Source: Gymnorhina tibicen
Taxonomy: Eukaryota > Chordata > Aves > Passeriformes > Artamidae
Direction of reading: 5' to 3'
Assembly: GCA_013399875.1 (NCBI GenBank)
Contig: VXAZ01009309.1
Coordinates: forward strand, 739,565 to 803,564
Length of the DNA stretch: 64,000 nt
Below are positions 10,322-23,260 of the stretch, in pieces. Every line of letters starts with the position of its first letter. Within the stretch, counting starts at the first letter, position 1. The position numbers were made by a program, and so were the translations under genes. The notes beneath the pieces were generated by a model. The model was not told the origin of the DNA and searched no databases. It saw nothing but the letters and a program-made list of their open reading frames with translations.

Positions 10322-13167
10322 TTCATGGGGATTAGAGGTTAAACATAAACTTGATTACAAGCTATAAATGTGAGTAATTTGAAATGTTACTGGTTATTAC
10401 AAAAATATATGGTAATAATTTCCTCTTTAATGAAAGGGAGCATGTTTTTAGTGGTCCCTAGTTTCTTGTTGAGGCTTAGGAAAAGAGATCAGTGTATGAT
10501 TAACAGCTACATTCTTATGATGGATATCTGGAGCTAGGTGGCAAAAATGAATACTCACTACCTATCTGTGTCATAAAAATATAAAAACATCATTCTATCT
10601 GTAAATAAACATGGGGTTTGTAGTACGTATTCTTAATTTGCAGTGGAAAATGTTTGTGGCCAACAGATGCAGATTTTGCAAACACACATATGCAGGAGAA
10701 GGGTAATCCTTTACTTGCATTGAGGAAAAAATCACAAATTTGAAGAATTCAAATATATACAACTATTAGTCCAGAAGAGTCTTTACAGTGTAGTGATATA
10801 ATTACTTGCAGGAACCTGGAATAAACTTCCTCTTTCAAGAGAAATCTCACCTGGTAAAATGATTAACAAGGTAATTAAAACAGCTAAATGTTAGTCTTAA
10901 AGTTTACAGAGTTTGGGACTCAGATCACAGAACCAGCTTCAGAAACAGCGTAAAATTTCAAGAAGGAACAAGGTCCAGGTGTCTAAATATCTCAGTGTAA
11001 ACACCTGAAAGAATGCACCAGCTACTGACTGTGTCCTGTGGTGGCAGTGTAAACTGAAGAAATGATGTTGTACAGTGCTGGCCTGAGATTTCCAGAGCCA
11101 TCTGAATTTTCAGAGATTTTCAGAATGCCTTAAATAATTTGAAAGTGCTAAAAGGAACTAAGTCAAATGTGGGGCAAGGAAATAATATTTCACACTTACT
11201 CTAGTAAACTAAACATGGGAAATAACCATAATCTATGCTAATGAAAGAGTTTAAACTGCCACTAAAACTCCTAAACAAGAGCGGGACAATGACCAGGGTA
11301 AGTAAAGTTCTAAACCAAGAGGATGGTTCACCAATCTCAGATTAAGGGAAGATGGTAAAACACTTATCCCATCCTGAAAATCTAAGACCTAATTGAGGGG
11401 GGAAAAAAAAGTCACTGTTTGCCATCACAATTGTTTGTGTTCTTTAGAATTTGATACAAAGTTGAAGTTACTGAGGGAACTCCTGCTGGCATGTAGGGCT
11501 AGGAGGATCACAGATTTTGTATGAATAAACATAAGCAATTAAAAGTATTTTATAGTCACAGGGAGAATGACGGATCAAAGCTATACAGTTTACAGACTAG
11601 CATGCATGAAGAAAAAGCATTGCTTCTTAATAGAAAAGGCTGTCTCATGTAAAAAAGCAGCTTCCCTTAACTCACAGCTTTAATGTGATGTTTCACTATC
11701 AGTTAGCTTCTAATCTGAGGGTCAATCACCTGTAGTTCAATTTGATATATTGCAACCCACAAAATACTAAAAAAATATAGCAATTCCTTTTGGTAAAACT
11801 ATGTTATGCAAAAATAGTAGGCAAATACAATTGAACAGTAAAAGAAAGAAACCAACCCAATTTTGTTGATACACTTACTTTCATGGTTTCCTTCCTTGTT
11901 AGGAGTCTCTTGCAACACTGAGAAACTCTCATACTAAAAATTGACCATTACTGTAGTCACCATCTCTTCCCAAAGCCCCAGTTTGGTTAATATTGTATTA
12001 AACTGTATTTAATAATATTGTAAGTGGTGCAGAATTCCTTCCAACAGGTGTATGAACCCCAGGAAAAAACATGGTTTCAATAACATTGTGTGGTTTTATT
12101 GAACATAGACTGGTGCTTTCTGCACTCTCAATTAAAATGTTTCAACACAGAGAGGGTTCAGCTCTATGTGTACCACACTAATAAACATTAAATAGTATTA
12201 AGTGTCACATATACAGGCCACCAACTTCACAGCTCCATTTCAGCAATAAAGCTCAGCATTTTTATGTTATGATTATTACACAATAAAGACAGGAATTTCT
12301 CATAATGCTATTTGTGCAGCTATAATACCATTTATACAGATTCTTAAACCTATCAAAAAACTACTTTAAATCATTGGAACTACTGTTGGTTTCTGATCAG
12401 TTCAGAAAGAATTATGTAATGAAACATTGGGTGCTGGTTCTCATCTTCTGCAGGATAATGCTTCAAAAACAAACCCTTCAACAGCATCTTCCAAACCTGC
12501 ATGAAACTTCTAGCAAGCCCATGTACAAACAGATACAGGACATTTCAAAAGCAGATATCAGATGCTAAGAACATACGCATCCAGCCAGCTCAGTCCTAGG
12601 TCACACCCACTCAGCCCATCACACCCACTCCTTAGCACAGAGAGACACCCTTCAGTCTATCCAGCTCCTCTTTCGTGGTTGCAAACCCCAACCTAGTCTA
12701 TGTGTGCTAGCTAACAAAAAGAAAGAAAGAAAAAATCCCAATTTTGAACCCTTCCCTGAGGTTACTTTATGTCCTTTCAGCTAGCACAGCACACGGGACT
12801 AAGCATAAGTGGTTACTCTGCCACTCTCCAAACTGGTTCAGTTGAGAATCTGTCAGCCTGGCAAATTAGAAGACACATTAGGAGAACTCAAAAGCAGGTC
12901 TAAGAGACATAGAAGAGATAATGTGGGAGAGGATAAAAAAATGATAAAATTGATAGGATTCGGGAAGAAGTCCCCTTCTCCAGATAAAAGACAGGCCTTT
13001 ACTGAAGAGAGCTCCTGCCAGAAGGTCCACCACACTGGAGGGTATTCCCCAAAAGACAGGCAGAGGTAGTAGGCTAACAATGCCAACCATCAAGCAACAA
13101 ACCAGCAGCAACTATATACATTGATGCACTACACTTCTGCCTTACTAGGCCTCCCTTTTTCACACAG
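10322..13167. other. Unannotated non-coding stretch
   Basis: Mostly unique AT-rich sequence with no recognisable transposon. Frames of 64-86 codons at 12374-13111 overlap on both strands and resemble no family. Confidence 0.5.
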
Positions 13168-13522
13168 CACAGCAGAGGTTCTGTGAATTTACAATAAAGC
13201 TCCTACTGGCCTTAAAATCATCAATAACCACAGGCACCAGAGAAGACAGGAGCATGCTCCAGTGGACAGAGCACAGGACTAGAAGGTCGCAAGAGGACGA
13301 TCTCATCCTGTATGTCCCACTGACCTCTGTCTCCTGTTCTCTGCCCCCAGCATGTGCATGCCTGCATCTCATCAGCACAGGGACTTGTCACTATGCTGGC
13401 TTGGAACACCCAGACTACTACTGGCACCCTCTCCCTCACGCACTAAGAGAAGTCTTCCCTTTGTACAGAATTTTGACAGCCTCAATCTATATGGACAAAT
13501 AACCTCAAACGAGATAAGACAA
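13168..13522. repeat. Tandem duplication, copy 1 of 2 (355 bp)
   Basis: Seen: this 355-bp unit is followed directly by an identical unit at 13523-13877. The first mismatches on extension are 13167 (g) versus 13522 (a) on the left and 13523 (c) versus 13878 (a) on the right, so the units abut exactly. Reading base by base I found no difference between copies. Identical frames of 82 codons (13254-13502 and 13609-13857) and 72 codons on the minus strand recur for that reason and are not evidence of a gene. Perfect identity implies a very recent duplication, a polymorphic allele or an assembly artefact. Confidence 0.95.
13261..13350 (+). mobile_element. Possible MIR-like (CORE-SINE) relic inside the duplicated unit
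   Basis: The string agtggacagagcacaggac, then a region resembling the MIR tRNA-like head, then cccactgacct, follow the order expected of a MIR element (agtggnnagagcac...ccactgacc). The similarity is partial and recalled, not aligned. The same relic recurs at 13616-13705 in the second copy. Confidence 0.35.
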
Positions 13523-13877
13523 CACAGCAGAGGTTCTGTGAATTTACAATAAAGCTCCTACTGGCCTTAAAATCATCAATAACCACAGGCACCAGAGAAG
13601 ACAGGAGCATGCTCCAGTGGACAGAGCACAGGACTAGAAGGTCGCAAGAGGACGATCTCATCCTGTATGTCCCACTGACCTCTGTCTCCTGTTCTCTGCC
13701 CCCAGCATGTGCATGCCTGCATCTCATCAGCACAGGGACTTGTCACTATGCTGGCTTGGAACACCCAGACTACTACTGGCACCCTCTCCCTCACGCACTA
13801 AGAGAAGTCTTCCCTTTGTACAGAATTTTGACAGCCTCAATCTATATGGACAAATAACCTCAAACGAGATAAGACAA
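13523..13877. repeat. Tandem duplication, copy 2 of 2 (355 bp)
   Basis: Identical to 13168-13522 at an offset of 355 bp. After this copy the sequence continues aaagcaag, where copy 1 continues into copy 2 with cacagcag. There is no obvious microhomology longer than two bases at the outer boundaries, which points away from homologous repeat-mediated exchange. Confidence 0.95.
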
Positions 13878-15419
13878 AAAGCAAGCATGGAAGCACGGGC
13901 ATTTAACTACATATGAATCCTGAGTTGAACATCAATTTTTCAGCACACTGTAATTTTGTAAATTATTTAATAATGATTGAGAGTTTTCTCTAGAAGAAAT
14001 ACGAATCTAGAGCCAAAAATAAACCAAAGTTTCAGATACAGAATGTGAGATTTTATTAAAATAAGCCTTTAAAACTATCACAATGTATGGTTTTTTCCTA
14101 GTACTTAATGTAAATTAGAAACAAGAAAATACAAGTTAATATTGCCAAGAATATTTTCAGGTGTCATGAGATCAGGATCATTCCCTTTTCCTTTTTTTTT
14201 GGGGGGGAAGGGGGGGGACGTGGGGAGAAAAGGGATTATATGGGAGGGAAAGGATTAAGTGCACACAACGTACTTGAAATATATCCACAGCATTTTAAAA
14301 GCTGAAAATAAAAGCTTTTAAGAGATACATTTTGGGGTCTGAAAGGAGAATTGATACAGAAAGCTAACCTGGCATGATTTTAGGGGATATATCTAAAAAG
14401 CCTAATCATTGATAATTCACAATTTGTGAGCCTGGTGGGATTTCATGCAGAGCACTAGCCTCACTAAGGTAATTGGTGCTATTGAAACAACACTGGCTCA
14501 GCAGCACGCTGCTTTCTTCCTCGCCTCTGGGCACAGGAAGGATCAATATTTGTTAGGATTGCTTCTTGTTCCAACAATGTAAGATTTACAATACTTGCTA
14601 GGATTCTCACTTTGTCTTCACACAACTCATCAGTGGAACCCAATTACTAACCTCAGACAAACAACATTAACATGAGCCTCTATGCTTCTTTATTGCCCTT
14701 CATCCAAGTCTCATTTCAGGGTCTTCAGGCAGTGCCACTATAACAGATACTACACTTTAAAGTGTGCTCCAAGGAATAAATTTTCAGTCTTTCATTACTC
14801 GTACCTTGATTTACTTCATATCATCTTGCCGCTATAGACAAAGATAACACACTGTAAATTACAGCCATCCTGTCTTGTAGTTTCAGAGGTAGGGGGAAGG
14901 CAGGGAGTGATGCTTTTGCACTACAATTAGCACTGGGCACCAGAGCTTCATTGCTATCATCACTAGTGTCTGAAACTTGTTTTATCAAAGATGCAAAGCC
15001 ATTATTTCATATAAACTCATTTCCCAAATTGCTTTATATTTATTTCACGCTTTGATAAATGAGAAACTCTACAGTAAGAGAAAAATACATATTTTTATGT
15101 TGTTTATTGCATTAACTTAGGATACATAATCTCATTTAAGTTTACTCATGGGGCTATTTCTGCAAATTTTTCAGCCCTGATGTCTTAATAACACAGTGGC
15201 CTCTGATAGTTTGCTGTTCATTATGTTCTACTTCAAGCTCAATACACAAAAGAAAACCCCCAATCTGGGTAATTCTGTTCCAAATGTTTCAACTATTAGT
15301 GCATAGTCGGCAATAGAAGGCTTGGAAAACAGTCATTGGAAAAATTCCTTCAAGTTAGCTGTTGCAGTACCCCCTTATTTGTCCTACAATTTCCTCCATC
15401 CTCCATCCTATTCCAGTGG
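13878..15419. other. Unannotated non-coding stretch
   Basis: Holds the G-rich tract at 14.2 kb. Otherwise it is AT-rich unique sequence without recognisable repeats or coding potential. Confidence 0.5.
14201..14234 (+). other. G-rich tract with G-quadruplex potential
   Basis: G-runs of 7 (14201-14207), 8 (14210-14217), 4 (14222-14225) and 3 (14232-14234) have loops of 2, 4 and 6 nt. An oligo-T run precedes it (14192-14200). Two further GGG runs follow at 14242-14248. Confidence 0.6.
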
Positions 15420-15720
15420 CTGATAACTAAGAACATTAGTTTTATGCGACTTGTCAAGCTCAAATGAAAAGAGAGCTAACTTTAATGACACTGCAATTAA
15501 TCGCCCCAATAGACAGACAGCTAAAAGACAAGATATTGACTTCATTAAGGATAATGTATTATGTCATTAAGTTGGTAGGGTCACCTTGTGTATCATATAT
15601 GCTTGCTAATATATTGGCATTTTCCTCAAATAAGATAAATTCAGATATGAGTGATAAAGCTGATTAGAAAATGTTTAATCTAAAGAGGCTAGTTTCCTTA
15701 TATTCCACTTTGCAGCCCCA
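15420..15720. other. Candidate conserved non-coding element (TAAT/CATTAA-rich)
   Basis: Complex unique sequence without simple repeats or transposon similarity. CATTAAG occurs twice, 22 bp apart (15543-15549 and 15565-15571), and aattaatcgcc adds a homeodomain-like core. A 67-codon frame at 15464-15667 has no protein resemblance. The call is based on texture only and needs cross-species alignment. Confidence 0.3.
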
Positions 15721-16949
15721 GGTATAAGTGGACTAGTAAAAACCCATTACAGATCCAGGTTTACCTCAAATAACAGGTCCTAGCAATTTACAACCTTTCT
15801 GGGTTTGTTTTGGGGTGAGGATTTTTTTTGTGTCTTTTTTCCTACCCTTGAGCTCATGTATTATTTGTGCAGATTGCATTTCAGATTTGTTTTTAAATGT
15901 ATAATTGTCTGCAGTACATTTAAGGTTAAAATGACCACTGCATACTAAATTAGTACTTGTGCATGAGGGCTTAACCCTTTACAAGTTAGGAGTTAAAAAT
16001 GAGTTTAATTTGAGAGATGTACTACAATAATTAAATATTATAAAACTGATCATTCCTTCTGATTAAGAAACTATTCTTTTTAGCCCCATCTGAAGGCAGT
16101 TTTTTTGGGGGGAAATTAATTTATTAATTATTAAATTAATATCAGAGAGTACTGCAAAAATACATCTGAAAGCAATTTGTGCCACTTAATACTACACAAC
16201 TAAAACAGGTTTTGATATTCACTGCCTTCCTACTCATTTCCATAAGATGCGCTGGGTAGGCATGTTTCTCTCACCAGTACTGTGTTCTCAGGTTTGCAAG
16301 TAAACAGAGAGCTGCTCATTTCATTACACTAGTGACTATCTGCATATTGCAATTTTGTAAATTACTTAATAACATAATTAAACCTAATGCACTAGAAGAA
16401 AACTGTTTTATACACATGGTTTGCTCCTTCCACTAACTGCTTCAATAAACTGAAAAACAAAAATAAGCTGGGCATTGTTTATTTTAAAACCTCATCACTA
16501 CAAGATTTTGCTATTCTGTTTAGCAAAGACTTCTCAGATGCCAGACTTATTTATTCAGATCTGACCTAACACTCCATCTAAATCTTTTATGATATTATTT
16601 ACTATCATACTTAAATGATTTTTTTAAAATAAGTTTCATACTATGCATAAGACTGGGCTAAAGAAATCAACAGATTTGCTTTATGCACTGAGCAGCAAAG
16701 TGATATTTTAAAAGGAACATGATTATTTGCTTGTTGCTATTAATTTATTTCAGCAGTTCCTCAAGAAAAAAAATATACTCTGGAGGAGAACAGTCTGTTA
16801 ATGATCAGTTTGACTCAACACTACTATAGGCAACACATGACCACCTTGAAAAGAACAAACACTAATTAGCATCGCCTACAATTCCTGTTTCCAAACCATA
16901 CTTTTTAACCTGTACACCCAATCTTTTCCAATATTTCCATTAAGGCTGT

Positions 16950-17130
16950 CAAAAGCAGAAGTTTGGGAACCTTTGCTTGTGACCTTGGCATTTCTTCTCG
17001 GGCTTAACGTATTGGCATTTTTTCCTCTGACTGCATCGCTTCTCATTTGTCATGATTATTGTTGAATTTTTCAACTGTCATTCCCGAACGTAAATCAATG
17101 GTTGTCGACTTCCCCTTTGTCATATCTGCA
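16950..17130. other. Candidate conserved non-coding element
   Basis: High-complexity block retaining several CpGs (ctcggg, taacgta, catcgct, ccgaacg, gtcgac) in an otherwise CpG-poor region. It contains a short palindrome, gttgaa-ttt-ttcaac at 17061-17075. Conservation is inferred from texture. Confidence 0.25.
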
Positions 17131-19631
17131 CTGCCAACAGCCTTTCCCTTCTAAATGAGGCTTCCTCCCTTTCCATCCATTAAAAAAGGCCTGTCTTTTG
17201 GAGAAGTCAATCCTTTGTTAGGTCACTCCATTTATCATTCTTCCAATCAGTACCTGACATACTTATTCAGCCAGGTCTTCAACCACACAATCATTGTTCA
17301 TTTTGGGAGGTGGGGGAGAAGCAGAGAGAGAGAAGGGGTACTTTATTTATGCATGGTGTTTTTTGCCATTTATCTTGACCAGTTTTATATTTTTTAATGC
17401 CCTTGTATCTTTAGGGGTCCTTACTTGCTTGAAGGAAACACCAAATTCAGTAGAATAAAACACCCCATGCCTACAGTGGGAAGGGGGAGAGAATGCCAAG
17501 AAAACATTTGACTGTACGAAGAATAAGAGAAACTAGATGAGCAAGAAGAATCTGACTTAACAAATTCAGTTTTGTTACAAAGGGGGTCTAAAGAAAATAA
17601 AAATCACTTCTATGTTGAAAATAACCAAACACCTGGAACAGAAAGAGTAATGGAGTGCATGACCTTTTTGACAAGCTTTAAGACATATAAAATTATATTA
17701 CATAAAAACAGTATCTAAGCAGAATATTGGTTCACAGTGAGTTACAGGAGTCTTCAGGACATGACTTGTTCAATAAGGAAAGGGAAGTTAGTGTATGTTA
17801 TTTATGCAGCTACAGTCATGTTTGGTTGAGCAAATTCCCAGGGCTTTGATCCCCTCTACTAATATTTCAAACAGACCTTCAAATGATACTAAGGTGCTTC
17901 TATCATTACTGGGTATCAGGTAGAAACGCCTGAAGTTTGTAAGAGCTACTGACAAAAGCAACTAGCTTTTCCTCCATGCTATCTTCTTCTTATTGTTTCC
18001 TGTCCTAGGCCAGGGATGAGTCAATATCTAATACTAGTCAGGCACACCTACCTCCAGCTCTTTCAGCGGATGGCAAGAGAGGAAATCTCTACCCCAAATT
18101 TCTAAGAGATACCCTTCACTACAGTAAACTAGTCCAGACATTCTATTCCAAAACTGCTTCAATTATTAAAGCACTGCCCCATGTCACGTGTACATCCAAC
18201 CCTTTCCTACTAAGTAGCACAAATGGGAAAAGAGTTCGTTGTTGTCATGCAAGGGCGATTTCTCCCAGAAATTAAAATAGAAAGATGCAAACTCCTACTA
18301 CTGCTCCTTCTTAGCATGACAGAATGCTTTTATACCAGCTCACATACCTAAATTTGAGCAAAACCCTAAGCAGGAATAATTAGCGAGAGAAACACAGGCT
18401 GAAGAAAGCTAGACTGCACGTAAAACTGATAAAGGTTCAAGCATTGTGGAGCTATCATTTCATTAACATCCAGTATATTTGTTGACCTGATCCTTTACAC
18501 CAGCTAGAAACACACAATTTGGATATATCTTCTCTCATACTTCATAAAACAAAGGAAATATTCTAATACGTGAAAATTCTAATAGGTGAAAAGCTAAATT
18601 TAGACAAATGAAGCAGTTGCTATTCTGTTCTAAGATCTTACTAAGAGAAGGAGGTCTGCTGAAGAACCTTCAAAATTCTGCTGCCTTCTAGATCACCATA
18701 AGTGGGACTTCTCTTGATAGTGTCTGGCTCCCTACCAAACCATAAAAGACGCAAAAATCAAATTATCATGTCCATTGCTGGAATATCACATGCTACTGTT
18801 TTCTGCATGTTTTCTCTACAAAGACTGATATATTTAACCCCCACAATAATGACACATACACATATATATATGAATATATATAACTGGACACCAGAAGTAA
18901 AATACATATACTTTGGAAGTGAGAGAAAAGAGGTCTTTGAGATGCATGATTTAAATTCCTTGATGTGTTACATATCTTAATTTGACCTGGAGTCATTCAA
19001 ACAGAAGCTTGATCTTCTACTTCCTATTTGCAAGCAATTACATACCCCATAGGGTATTACGGAAATAAGTTTTTCAAAATTATTTTGATGAAATTCATAT
19101 GAGGATCTTGGGTGGACAGAACAGCAGTAAAGCATAATGAAATGGAAGGTCAGGGCATTTTCAACACTAGAAAACTGATTCCTTACTTGCTAGGAGTTAC
19201 CTGTTCCAAGGTATAAATTTTACTTTCTCAATGGAATTTATAAGGAAGAAAGAATTCTGCCTAGAAATAAGCAATATTCTCACACAGGATAACAACAAAT
19301 ATGCAACATTTCTGTCAGAATTATGTACATCATCATCTCTCAGAGTCCAGTTTACCACTTGCAATTTCTGCATTCAAGTCTTTTAGGTGAACACATATAA
19401 GTGGCTGAGTACTTCAGGATATGCTGCTTAATAAAACTCTAACTCCATATAAAGCCAGCATTATGAGACAAATGAGATCCTTTCTGGGTTTGAGGTATTT
19501 CATTACAAAACATAATCCAGTATTTGCTCCCCTTTTGTTTAGGCCCCACACATTCATGTGTTTGACCTTGCTACAGAGAGGCAAAAGTGATTTCCACACT
19601 GCTGTATTTTAAAACTTTACAAGGAGAGTCA
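17131..19631. other. Unannotated non-coding stretch
   Basis: No gene seen. It contains a 16-bp near-perfect tandem pair at 18560-18591 and a TA/CA-type microsatellite around 18855-18883, which creates overlapping low-complexity frames on both strands. Confidence 0.5.
18560..18591. repeat. Short tandem duplication, 16 bp x 2 with one mismatch
   Basis: attctaatacgtgaaa is followed directly by attctaataggtgaaa, differing only at c/g. This is a small slippage-type duplication. Confidence 0.75.
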
Positions 19632-19680
19632 TACAATCATAGAATCATATGGGTTGAACAAGACCTCTAAGATCATTGAC
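19632..19680 (-). mobile_element. CR1 LINE 3'-terminal fragment, minus strand
   Basis: The string catagaatcatatgggttg, then aagacctctaagatcatt, is the reverse complement of a CR1 3' end (…gatgatctt…ggtc…caaccc…atgattctatg). Only about 49 bp remain. It abuts a plus-strand CR1 fragment starting near 19686, so the two are divergent, with truncated 5' sides facing each other. Confidence 0.75.
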
Positions 19681-19685
19681 AAATG

Positions 19686-19868
19686 GTTGGGCGCTGGAAC
19701 AGGCTCCTCAGGGAAGTAGTCACGGCACCAAACCTGACAGGGTTCAAGTATTTGGACAATGCTCTCAGGCACGTGGTGGGATTTTTGGGGCTATCCTGTG
19801 CCAGGGCCAGGAGTTGGACTCTGTGATGCTTGTGAGCCCCTTCCAACTCAGCATATTCTGTGATTCTT
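19686..19868 (+). mobile_element. CR1 LINE 3' end, plus strand
   Basis: The sequence gcgctggaacaggctcctca followed by gggaagtagtcac matches the end of CR1 ORF2 and its short 3' UTR. ggagttggactctgtgatg and ccccttccaactcagcata precede two imperfect terminal octamers, attctgtg and attctttg (ending about 19868). It is 5'-truncated, as usual for CR1. Frames on both strands here (19673-19900) are CR1-derived and not genes. Confidence 0.85.
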
Positions 19869-22640
19869 TGAACTTTCAGAGCTAATTTCCAAGTTACCAA
19901 AATACAGCCATCTAAATGCCAACACTTAGATTTCTCATTAAATCCCTTTTACTACACAGATAACTACTAGCTTTTTATATGGTGCTCCAAACTTGAGATG
20001 AGAACTAATTCGATTTATTTTTCTTTTCATTCCCCTTATACCTGGCTTAATAAGACATTTTATTCAGATACCTCTGAGGTAACAAAGGCAAATGCTCTCC
20101 TACTATATGTCATAGAAGTTTTATTTATTTATTTAAGCTGTATATGGTAAAGGGTCGTTTCCTTGTGGAAGAATAAAATACAGCTGATACTGTTTTAAAT
20201 CATATCATGTAATCCCATTCTTGTCCAAGCAATGGATTTACAGATAACAGCAGCAATCTTCCTAAAGTGTAAAAAACCAGTGACCCTTCTGGAACCACAA
20301 AGTGACACAAAGAGGTGTTATTTGCAAACCAAAAGAGCTATTAATACACAAAACCACTATATTGCAAGCAACAGTACAGATTTTTTTGAATGTCTAAGGA
20401 GTGAGGAAAAACAAGCAGAGGCTATATTTTGAGGTCTAACATCACAGATTTGTGCCTAGCAAATAGAGCACTTAATGCATTCATTCCCTGCTAGTTAGGA
20501 CTTTTATCTACTAAAGAAGGGGAGAAATAAAGTATCTTACTTGGCAAGCAAACGATGCCATTCAAACTCTGAAGGAGTGTTGTGGGATTTTTTTTGTTTG
20601 GTTTGGCTTTTTAGGGGTTTTTTTTTCTCATTTTGTCCAAGTAGAGAGTTTTATCTTTCAGGCATTTGTTAGACTATGTATATATATATATGTATTGAAA
20701 TGTACTCACATGTACTGGAAACAGACACTATAGGAAAACTGCCTGGATAAAAAAATAGAATCTGTAACATCATCACCCATTTAGAAGCTTATAAAATATA
20801 TAGATATAAAAGGTATGGATTACTGCAATTTCCTCATTTATTTAGTTTTGTCATTTTATATTAGATGCTAATAAGAGATGGGAAAAGTGAACATTCTTAT
20901 TTGATTTTTTCATTATGTATTTTGAAATTGCACCCATAAAGAAAGAAAATACCCTTTCCTTTAGGTCCAGCATGGAGAATCCTTAAAAGTTGGGCCACCG
21001 CATATCCCCTAAAGCAAATACATTCAATGCTTAACATATAAAAGATAGTAATGAACATGTTGATTCTCAAATCCAAACAATACTGTCTTTCAATACAGTA
21101 TTTTAAATATGTTTAAAATGCCTAGCAACACTCTAGATTTTTCCATTGTGCTAATATATTCTCAATTTTCTGCTGTTGTTTCAACAAAGGACTACTAACA
21201 TAATGCTTATAACATTTTAATTGGGGGGCTTCTGCTTCAGGATGCAATAAATTTTCAGACACACGATATTCAACAAAAGAAGCAAGTATGCTATGGGAGC
21301 AACCTATTGTATGGGGGTTAATCTGTGTATTATAATCAGGACATAATTGTTTTCCATTAATTAGATAATATGCGTTTGTAGATAGAAAATTTATTCTCCC
21401 ATTCAACACAGTGCAACTGAAATAAAACAGAAAAGATTATATGGACAGACATCTTAAAAAGTCCATATTTGAATTAGACTGTTGTTATAAATGATATTTG
21501 ACCCAAAATCTAGAAGTGCCTTTGATCAAAAACTATGACCTTTGTTTCCTTTTTTGTTTCACAAGAGAACTGATAACTTGCATTTTATTTCCAAACAGCC
21601 TTAGCAGCAACCAGAACAAATTCTGTGAAGCTATACCCAGAAACTTAATTGCATGTTATAACTTCTATCACAATTATAAACCGAGTCAAATCCTGAAAAA
21701 GTATGGAAATCTACCTAACAATATTTCCTTGAAGCTTCCATTCCACTCAGTACGTTTCAGCTTGTGTTCCAGAACTTCTTTAACATGTGATGTGCATTTT
21801 TTGAATGCTGGTGCACAAGCTGTACCTTGCTTTTTACTTGCATTTTTCTACTGGACATTATTTCTTCAGTTACATTAAAGGAACCCACTGAAAATTACAG
21901 TATGGACTGCGTTTCTAATGCCTTTCTCATACAGTAGCTATGAAGAACAGTGCCTTATAATACTTTATCGAATACCAAATATATATATATATTATTTACA
22001 TAAAGATTTTAAAAATTTTTATATTTTACTCTTTTCCCCATTTCTTCTTAAAAGATATTTGTAACAGAACTGAATTTCAAAATCACTGATTTTATTTTTA
22101 AAACCTGTACTGACAGTTATTCAGGGTTTTTTTCTATAACCTTTAAAATATAAATAAAGTTCTCAGATTTGTGGAAAACCTTTAAAATCTATGAGTGCTG
22201 CAATTTGTGTGGCACTGCATCAGTATCAGGTGCAAACTGTAATGATGTATAGCCAAATTAATCTCAACATCTAAAAAATTTCAAGGAAAAACTGTTTGGT
22301 TAGGTTGATAATCAGAGTTATAAGCCAATACCTTATAAATGGCTAAAAAGAGACCTCTGAGACAATTACTTTTGGTTGAAACACTAAGTTCTTCCAATGC
22401 TTACAGGGACAAAGCTGCTTCCGTAACAAAACCATTTCTGCCTCTCAGAGAAGCAATGGGCAAGTACAGTTACACAAGAGGGAAGTGAAGGGAAGGTCAC
22501 AGGGCTGTGTGGTACATTTAAAAATGCCAGAAATAGATGCTGATCATCTTGTATTTCTTGTTCAAAAAAGCCTCTAATCAGTTCTAAATTTCTTAGACAG
22601 TTTGCTTTCTTGCTGCACCTAGAAATGTGTCATTTGTCTA
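19869..22640. other. Unannotated AT-rich non-coding stretch
   Basis: Contains TA microsatellites at 20679-20691 and 21979-21992 and oligo-T runs near 20.6 kb. The longest frame (126 codons, 21498-21878) has no recognisable family. Confidence 0.5.
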
Positions 22641-23260
22641 TTAAAAAACATAACAGCTCACCCCCCCTCCTCACTGGCTTTCATTGGCCTCTCTTTTTTC
22701 CCGTTTAATGTCTCTAACTTCATGCCATGTTCTTTTCCTCTTTCAGCACGGCTGAGCAAGGCTGACAGGCGGATTCCTTTGCTTTTCAGGGTATTAAAGC
22801 CACTTTCCCGCTCTGACAGCCTGTTCTACTCTGCCACCTTATAGCTCTGGCTTCACACTTCTCTGGGCAGCCACTGCTTCTTGACAGACCACTGTCACTT
22901 CCCATCATCCTCTCTGTATATCCTGTTCTCTCCCCCTCAGCACGCATCCCGACTTTCCAACCAATGCAATTATTTTTTTTGACAAGCCATCCATCAGCTT
23001 TAACTTTAAAAGCACTTTCCGCTGATATCCATTGTTAAATCCCTTGCTTTTTATGGAGCTTGCATGAGAGAATATGATATCAGACATTCAAACTACCAAA
23101 CCATGTAAATTTACTTTGTTCTCAGCTATGTTTCCAATTTCACGTCCAATTTTTCGGTACATTATGCGTAGTTGTTGTGCTTAATATGATGTTGTCAAAT
23201 CCCATTAAAGTTCACTGCATTGCACGGCTTTAAAAACAGGTTACAATTTGCATTCTATAA
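22641..23260. other. Candidate conserved non-coding region
   Basis: Less repetitive block with a pyrimidine-rich segment (22655-22745), then complex sequence retaining CpGs (cacgtccaatttttcggtac, atgcgtag). No frame is coding-like. Assigned by texture only. Confidence 0.2.

Noticed and set aside
13160..13916. Recurring identical frames of 72 and 82 codons as a possible repeated protein gene
   Set aside because: They recur only because the 355-bp DNA unit is duplicated exactly. Frames on both strands are equally open and none looks like protein.
19632..19868. CR1 twin-priming inversion
   Set aside because: Twin priming inverts the 5' part of one element. Here both pieces carry the 3' terminus.
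20679..21992. TA-rich stretches as promoters
   Set aside because: They are short TA microsatellites without initiator or CpG-island context.
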